In this document: positions 60,390 through 64,000 of the stretch, piece after piece
Position numbering within the stretch: position 1 is the first letter of the stretch
Layout: each line of letters starts with the position of its first letter
Assembly: GCF_000308875.1 (NCBI RefSeq)
Contig: NZ_BAGL01000083.1
Location: 32,637-96,636, forward strand
Direction of reading: 5' to 3'
DNA: 64,000 bases
DNA from: Nocardia transvalensis NBRC 15921
Lineage (GTDB): Bacteria > Actinomycetota > Actinomycetes > Mycobacteriales > Mycobacteriaceae
Notes under the pieces: model-generated
What the model was told of the DNA's origin: nothing
The model's input: the letters and a program-made list of their open reading frames with translations, nothing else
The model's database searches: none
Position numbers and translations under genes: made by a program

Positions 60390-60839
60390 CGCGCCAGACA
60401 ATACCCAAACGCCCGAGCTAAACGGCATGGATCTGGCCGTTCATTTTCCGTGCGAATTCCCCGGGCGATAGCTGAAAGTTGTCTACTCGCGAGGAAAGAA
60501 TCCTCGGCGCGCCCGAGTGCGGATATCCAATTTTTCGCGGGTCCGGAAAATGGACCGACGAGGGCCCGACCCCCTCATCCGGATCAGGCCCTCGCCGGCA
60601 CCACCGGCGCGTCGCGCTTTCCAGCGAGAGTTACCAGCGGTTTGCCTGCCCACTCGCGACCATACTCAGCGGCCAGCGATTTCGCGACATTTTGCAGGAA
60701 GTTTCTAGAAGTATTTACCTGATGGAAGGCGGATGGTTCATTGTGGACGAAGTCGTCACACAGTCGCCCCGCGAGGGATATCGGTATCGGGCGCGGGATG
60801 TTTCACGCAGTCGACCCGGACGTCAGGATCCGGGCAGAT
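60390..60839. other. Intergenic region without recognised gene
   Basis: 450 bp between divergent TetR and ArsR genes, less GC-rich than the surroundings. It holds one hairpin (CGAGGGCC at 60559-60566 and complement at 60587-60594, loop 20 nt). Short frames here (for example 60450-60722) have no ribosome site or recognisable content. Confidence 0.5.
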
Positions 60840-60881
60840 GGTTAAGTAACCACTTGACTTTCGGTCATCGCCTCATACACT
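60840..60881 (+). promoter_or_regulatory. Promoter and operator of the ArsR operon, probably leaderless
   Basis: GGTTAAGTAACC (60840-60851) is a perfect dyad abutting TTGACT at 60854-60859; TACACT at 60876-60881 follows with a 16-nt spacer. The GTG at 60889 is eight bases after the -10, so transcription would start at or beside the start codon. A second, partial GCTTAACC occurs just downstream. Confidence 0.6.
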
Positions 60882-60888
60882 TAAGGAC

Positions 60889-61227
60889 GTGCTTAACCAA
60901 TCGGATCGGCTGGACCAGATCTTCCGCGCCCTGGCCGACCCCACGCGCCGCGGGCTGCTCGAACGGCTGTCCGGCGGCCCGGCGGCGGTCAGCGCGCTGG
61001 CGCGGCCGTTGGACATGTCCTTGGCGGCGGTCGTGCAGCACCTGCAGGTGTTGCAGGACGCGGATCTGGTCCGATCCGAGAAGTCCGGCAGGGTTCGCAC
61101 CTGTCGGCTGGCACCCGATGCGCTGCGCGCGGCCGAACAATGGCTGCACGACCGCCGCACGCCCTGGGAGCAGCGTTTGGACGCCCTCGGGGACGTACTC
61201 ACCGATACCACCGATAACGAGGACTAG
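60889..61227 (+). CDS. ArsR-family regulator
   Basis: 112 residues, winged helix (FRALADPTRRGLLERL; PLDMSLAAVVQHLQVLQDADLV) without metal-binding Cys. Such regulators are commonly co-operonic with SRPBCC proteins, as here: the next gene starts 3 bp after its stop. It likely represses its own operon at 60840-60851. Confidence 0.87.
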   Translation: MLNQSDRLDQIFRALADPTRRGLLERLSGGPAAVSALARPLDMSLAAVVQHLQVLQDADLVRSEKSGRVRTCRLAPDALRAAEQWLHDRRTPWEQRLDALGDVLTDTTDNED

Positions 61228-61230
61228 ATC

Positions 61231-61677
61231 ATGACAGAGCATTCCGCCGCACACGCCACCTTCACCATCGAGCGCGACTATCCCGTGCCGCCGGCCGAGG
61301 TCTTCGCCGCCTGGTCGGATCCGGCGATGAAGGGCCGCTGGTTCGCCGGCGCCGAGTCGAAGCACGAACTGGATTTCCGCGTGGGCGGCCGCGAGATCGC
61401 CTCGGGCTCCCACGACGGCGACACTCTGACCTTCGAGACCACGTATCACGAGATCGTCCCCGGCGAGCGGATCGTCTACACCTCGGCGCTGCGCACCGGC
61501 GAGACCGTCGCGACGGTCTCGCTCACGACGGTGGAATTCGCTGCGGCACAGGACGGTACGCGTCTCACCCTCACCGAACAGGGCACCTACCTCGACGAGC
61601 ACGAGCAGTCCGCCTGGCGCGAACAGGGCACGAACGACCAACTCGACGCCCTCGGCAAGGAACTGGCCGCCCGCTGA
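61231..61677 (+). CDS. SRPBCC/AHSA1-like protein
   Basis: 148 residues, START-like fold of the AHSA1 group (YPVPPAEVFAAWSDPAMKGRWF, FEFTTYHEI-like strands and a C-terminal helix). Binds a hydrophobic ligand or client; the function of ArsR-linked members is unknown. It lies between the ArsR gene and the TIGR00725-like gene in one run. Confidence 0.83.
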   Translation: MTEHSAAHATFTIERDYPVPPAEVFAAWSDPAMKGRWFAGAESKHELDFRVGGREIASGSHDGDTLTFETTYHEIVPGERIVYTSALRTGETVATVSLTTVEFAAAQDGTRLTLTEQGTYLDEHEQSAWREQGTNDQLDALGKELAAR

Positions 61678-61678
61678 C

Positions 61679-62161
61679 ATGCCTCCGATACAGGTCGCGG
61701 TCTGCGGCCCCCGGGAATGCACGGCCGCCGCGGCCGCTCACGCCACAGAGGTCGGCCGGCTCCTGGCCGAGGCCGGTGCGACCGTCCTCTGCGGCGGCGG
61801 CGCCGGGGTCATGGCCGCGGTAGCCGAAGGAGCCTCGCGCGCAGGCGGTCTCGTGATCGGCGTCCGCCCCGACACCGACCGCTCCACGGCCTGCGCGGGA
61901 CTCTCCGCGGTCCTGTACACGGGAATGGGCGAGGCCCGCAACGCGATCCTGGTGTCCTCCGCCGACGCCGTCATCGTGGTCGGCGGCTCCTGGGGAACCC
62001 TGTCGGAACTGGCCCTCGCTCACCGCCGCGGCGGCATTCCCGTTGTCTCACTGCATGGTTGGCGAATTCTCGACACCGATGGCTCCTCGATCGAGCTGAC
62101 GACGGCTGCCGATCCCGCCGAGGCCGTCGCTCTCGCGCTGGACTCGGCCGAGCGGGCGTGA
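61679..62161 (+). CDS. LOG/TIGR00725-like nucleotide-binding protein
   Basis: 160 residues with Rossmann-like motifs CGGGAGVMAAVAEGA and VVGGSWGTLSELALA. Related to LOG-family phosphoribohydrolases and molybdenum-cofactor carrier proteins, but without a typical PGGxGT motif, so activity is uncertain. ATG 61679 follows the SRPBCC stop by one base. It may belong to the ArsR operon. Confidence 0.75.
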   Translation: MPPIQVAVCGPRECTAAAAAHATEVGRLLAEAGATVLCGGGAGVMAAVAEGASRAGGLVIGVRPDTDRSTACAGLSAVLYTGMGEARNAILVSSADAVIVVGGSWGTLSELALAHRRGGIPVVSLHGWRILDTDGSSIELTTAADPAEAVALALDSAERA

Positions 62162-62207
62162 GCCGCCCGCGTCGAGATCCGTTACCGCACAGGGGGTATC
62201 GGGAAGG

Positions 62208-63173
62208 TCAGCGGTGACCGGTCAGGCGGGCCAGGATACGTTCCGCGGCGGCGGCGAGCATCGGAACGAGGTCGGCGGCGGGTTCGACGGCCGTCACGAG
62301 GCCTACGCCCTGGCCCGCCCAGACGGGGGCCGCGGTGAGGTCGTCGCGGGCGGCCAGTTCGCGGTATTCGGCGTGGGCACGTGCGTCGGTGCGGAGTTCC
62401 TCGTCGCGGCCGCGCCACTTGTCGAGGAAGTCGTTGCGGAGGGTGCGGGCCGGATATTCGTGCGGCCACGGGGCGCCGCGGGCGATGTCGAGGGTGCGGT
62501 TACTTTCGGTGTCCTCGCCTGTGGCGTCGAGTATGGCCTTGCTTTCCTGTGCCGACACCAGCGCCTCGGGGGTCGCCTCGAATCTGGTTCCGATCAGGGC
62601 GCCCGATGCTCCGAGGGCCAGCGCGGCGGCCAGGCCGCGCCCGTCCGAGATGCCGCCGGCCGCGAGAACCGGTGTGGGACCGGCGAGGTCGACCACCACC
62701 GGCACGAACGACATCGTGCCGAGGGGTTCGGCGCCGCTGTGGCCGCCGGCGTCGCCGCCCTGGGCGACGATGATGTCGGCGCCCAGATCCACGGCCCGCC
62801 GGGCCTCGTCCAGGTTGGTGACCTGAAGAATCAGCGTCGCGTTCGAGGTCCGGACGCGATCCACCAGCGGTGTCGGATCGCCGAACGACAGCATGACCGC
62901 CGCGGGTTCGTACTCCACGGCCCACGCGATCGTCTCGGCGTCGATCGCCCACGTCAGAAAGCCGACGCCCCAGGGCTTTCCGGTCGATTGCCGCGCCAGC
63001 GACAGCTCCGGCCCGATCGTGTCCCGATCACCGCGGCCGCCACCGACCAGCCCGAGCCCGCCGCCCTCGGAGACCGCCGCCGCCAGCGCACCACCGGCCA
63101 CGCCGCCCATGGGCGCCAGGGCAATCGGGTGATGAACGGACAGGTGCTCGGTGAATGCGGTCTGCAGCGCCAT
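62208..63173 (-). CDS. Nitronate monooxygenase-type flavoprotein
   Basis: 321 residues, TIM barrel of the 2-nitropropane dioxygenase family: IALAPMGGVAGGALAAAVSEGGGLGLVG at the N-terminus, VAQGGDAGGHSG and LAAGGISDGRGLAAALALGASGALIGTRF for FMN binding. Oxidises alkyl nitronates such as propionate-3-nitronate. ATG 63173 gives the conserved N-terminus. Confidence 0.88.
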   Translation of the reverse strand: MALQTAFTEHLSVHHPIALAPMGGVAGGALAAAVSEGGGLGLVGGGRGDRDTIGPELSLARQSTGKPWGVGFLTWAIDAETIAWAVEYEPAAVMLSFGDPTPLVDRVRTSNATLILQVTNLDEARRAVDLGADIIVAQGGDAGGHSGAEPLGTMSFVPVVVDLAGPTPVLAAGGISDGRGLAAALALGASGALIGTRFEATPEALVSAQESKAILDATGEDTESNRTLDIARGAPWPHEYPARTLRNDFLDKWRGRDEELRTDARAHAEYRELAARDDLTAAPVWAGQGVGLVTAVEPAADLVPMLAAAAERILARLTGHR

Positions 63174-63226
63174 GCCCCGAGCCTGACAGGTCGCCTGCAC
63201 CACGGCAAACGCCGCGAGGTGCGGCC

Positions 63227-63925
63227 TCAGCCCACCGGGACGAAGCAGTAGGTGGCGCCTTCCTTCTGGTCGACGTAGTGGAAATGCTGGACCGTAGTGA
63301 AAGCGATCTTGCCGACGTAGTCGCCTTCCGCGGATGTATCGCACACCTTCGTATCCGTCACGCCGGGCAGCTTGCGGTCGAGGCGGCCGGATGAACTCGC
63401 GCAGGTGGCGTCGTAGTTGTAACTGCTGCCGATCTTCTCGTAGCAGTTGCCGATCGTCAGATTGGGCGCGGCGCAGGAATGCGCCACGGTGTACTGACCG
63501 TCGCGATATCCGTCGGTGATGACGAGGATCTGCGGATCGGGGCACTCGACCGGCTTGCCGCCGCCCGACACGATCTCGGAGGTGACAATCTTCTTCGTCG
63601 CGGTCGGCAGTGCGCAGTCGACGACCTTGATGGGACCGTGGATGACTATCTCCGACGCATCGGTGCACTGACCGACGAGCGGCATCACGAGCTGCTCGGG
63701 ATCGGTCTTGGGCGACAACAGACCGGTGTTGTATACGACGACCAGCGCGAAGCCGATCAGAGTTATCGCGACGAAGACGCACACGATGATCAGGCCGGCC
63801 CGAGAATCGCGCTGTGGGGGACGTGGCGGCGGCGGATATCCCTGGTAGCCCATCGGGGGCGGAGGATAGTAACCCTGCGGTGGCGGCTGGTTCTGTTGTG
63901 GATAGCCGCCGTAATAACCGTTCAT
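63227..63925 (-). CDS. Proline-rich single-pass membrane protein with Cys-rich outer domain
   Basis: 232 residues. A Gly/Tyr/Pro/Gln-rich cytoplasmic N-terminus of about 45 residues, one membrane helix (about 46-70) and an outer domain with about nine Cys residues. ATG 63925 has GGGGGG six bases upstream. Similar to DUF4190/LppU-like proteins of mycolate bacteria; not assigned. Possibly septal or envelope. Confidence 0.6.
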   Translation of the reverse strand: MNGYYGGYPQQNQPPPQGYYPPPPMGYQGYPPPPRPPQRDSRAGLIIVCVFVAITLIGFALVVVYNTGLLSPKTDPEQLVMPLVGQCTDASEIVIHGPIKVVDCALPTATKKIVTSEIVSGGGKPVECPDPQILVITDGYRDGQYTVAHSCAAPNLTIGNCYEKIGSSYNYDATCASSSGRLDRKLPGVTDTKVCDTSAEGDYVGKIAFTTVQHFHYVDQKEGATYCFVPVG

Positions 63926-63964
63926 CGTCATCCCCCCTACGGGATAAGTTCCTCGGAAATGGCG

Positions 63965-63993
63965 AAGGCCCCCAGCCGATGGCTGGGGGCCTT
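63965..63993. terminator. Strong hairpin terminator at the right edge
   Basis: Perfect 13-bp arms (AAGGCCCCCAGCC and complement) with loop GAT. It probably ends a gene whose coding part lies beyond the window. Confidence 0.75.
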
Positions 63994-64000
63994 CTAACAA

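Noticed and set aside
60450..60722. 90-codon frame in the TetR-ArsR intergenic region
   Set aside because: No ribosome site, no recognisable motif, and a biased composition typical of chance frames in GC-rich DNA.
60479..61234. Long + strand frame overlapping the ArsR gene
   Set aside because: It runs through the ArsR promoter and out of frame with the clear ArsR protein; the composition is Arg/Pro-rich and no ribosome site is seen.
1..64000. tRNA, rRNA, transposase or phage genes
   Set aside because: Read for T-loop-like sequences, rRNA-conserved cores and transposase/integrase motifs; none were found. A covariance-model tRNA search would be decisive.

Overview
The window is about 64 kb of high-GC actinobacterial chromosome. 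Gene content points to Nocardia or a close mycolate-containing relative: a RamB-type acetate regulator, an ATP-dependent DNA ligase of the LigB type, an XRE/DUF5753 regulator with DUF397 partners, DUF4254 proteins, an F420/LLM-type oxidoreductase set, a GlnR-like box before urea transporter genes, and frequent GTG/TTG starts with GTGA/ATGA overlaps. No rRNA, tRNA, CRISPR array, transposase or phage gene was seen. The left edge cuts a secretory lipase gene.

Region by region. 0.6-4.3 kb: xanthine-dehydrogenase-type molybdenum hydroxylase (FAD subunit, then a fused iron-sulfur/molybdenum subunit). 4.4-5.3 kb: three small unknown genes. 5.5-8.4 kb: a large STAND ATPase with TPR repeats. 8.6-10.6 kb: a paired M20-like peptidase and Fe(II)/2-oxoglutarate dioxygenase. 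11.0-16.7 kb: hydroxyisourate hydrolase, MobA-like nucleotidyltransferase, XdhC-like maturation factor and an NMT1/SsuA-type ABC importer, which together with the hydroxylase look like a purine catabolism locus. 17.4-26.2 kb: two divergent operons encoding an SIS isomerase/deaminase, ROK kinase, NagA-type deacetylase, PfkB kinase and GatY-type aldolase on one side, and a sugar ABC importer plus DeoR regulator on the other. This is the gene set expected for N-acetylgalactosamine (Aga-like) catabolism with ABC rather than PTS uptake. 26.8-32.0 kb: accessory island with DUF397/XRE genes, DUF4254 paralogues, a frameshifted gene and a small P-loop kinase. 32.2-36.7 kb: secretory lipase, DNA ligase, RamB. 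36.9-42.6 kb: complete urtABCDE urea transporter plus a GntR regulator. 42.7-64 kb: small oxidoreductase/regulator pairs (TetR, HxlR, ArsR with VOC, NmrA, SRPBCC partners), an ECF sigma factor with SnoaL-like tail, Uma2-like nuclease, dihydrolipoyl dehydrogenase, M19 dipeptidase, prolyl oligopeptidase, two hydrolases, a CASTOR/POLLUX-like channel, a nitronate monooxygenase and a proline-rich membrane-anchored protein.

The most unusual structure is a dispersed palindromic element (at least seven copies between 8.4 and 24.5 kb). Each has a 7-9 bp stem around a 9-nt loop of consensus RYGCTNTTG. One stem pair co-varies between copies. Most copies sit just after stop codons, two sit beside tandem arrays of half-elements, and one lies in frame inside an ABC permease gene, where it encodes FPARFWPG.
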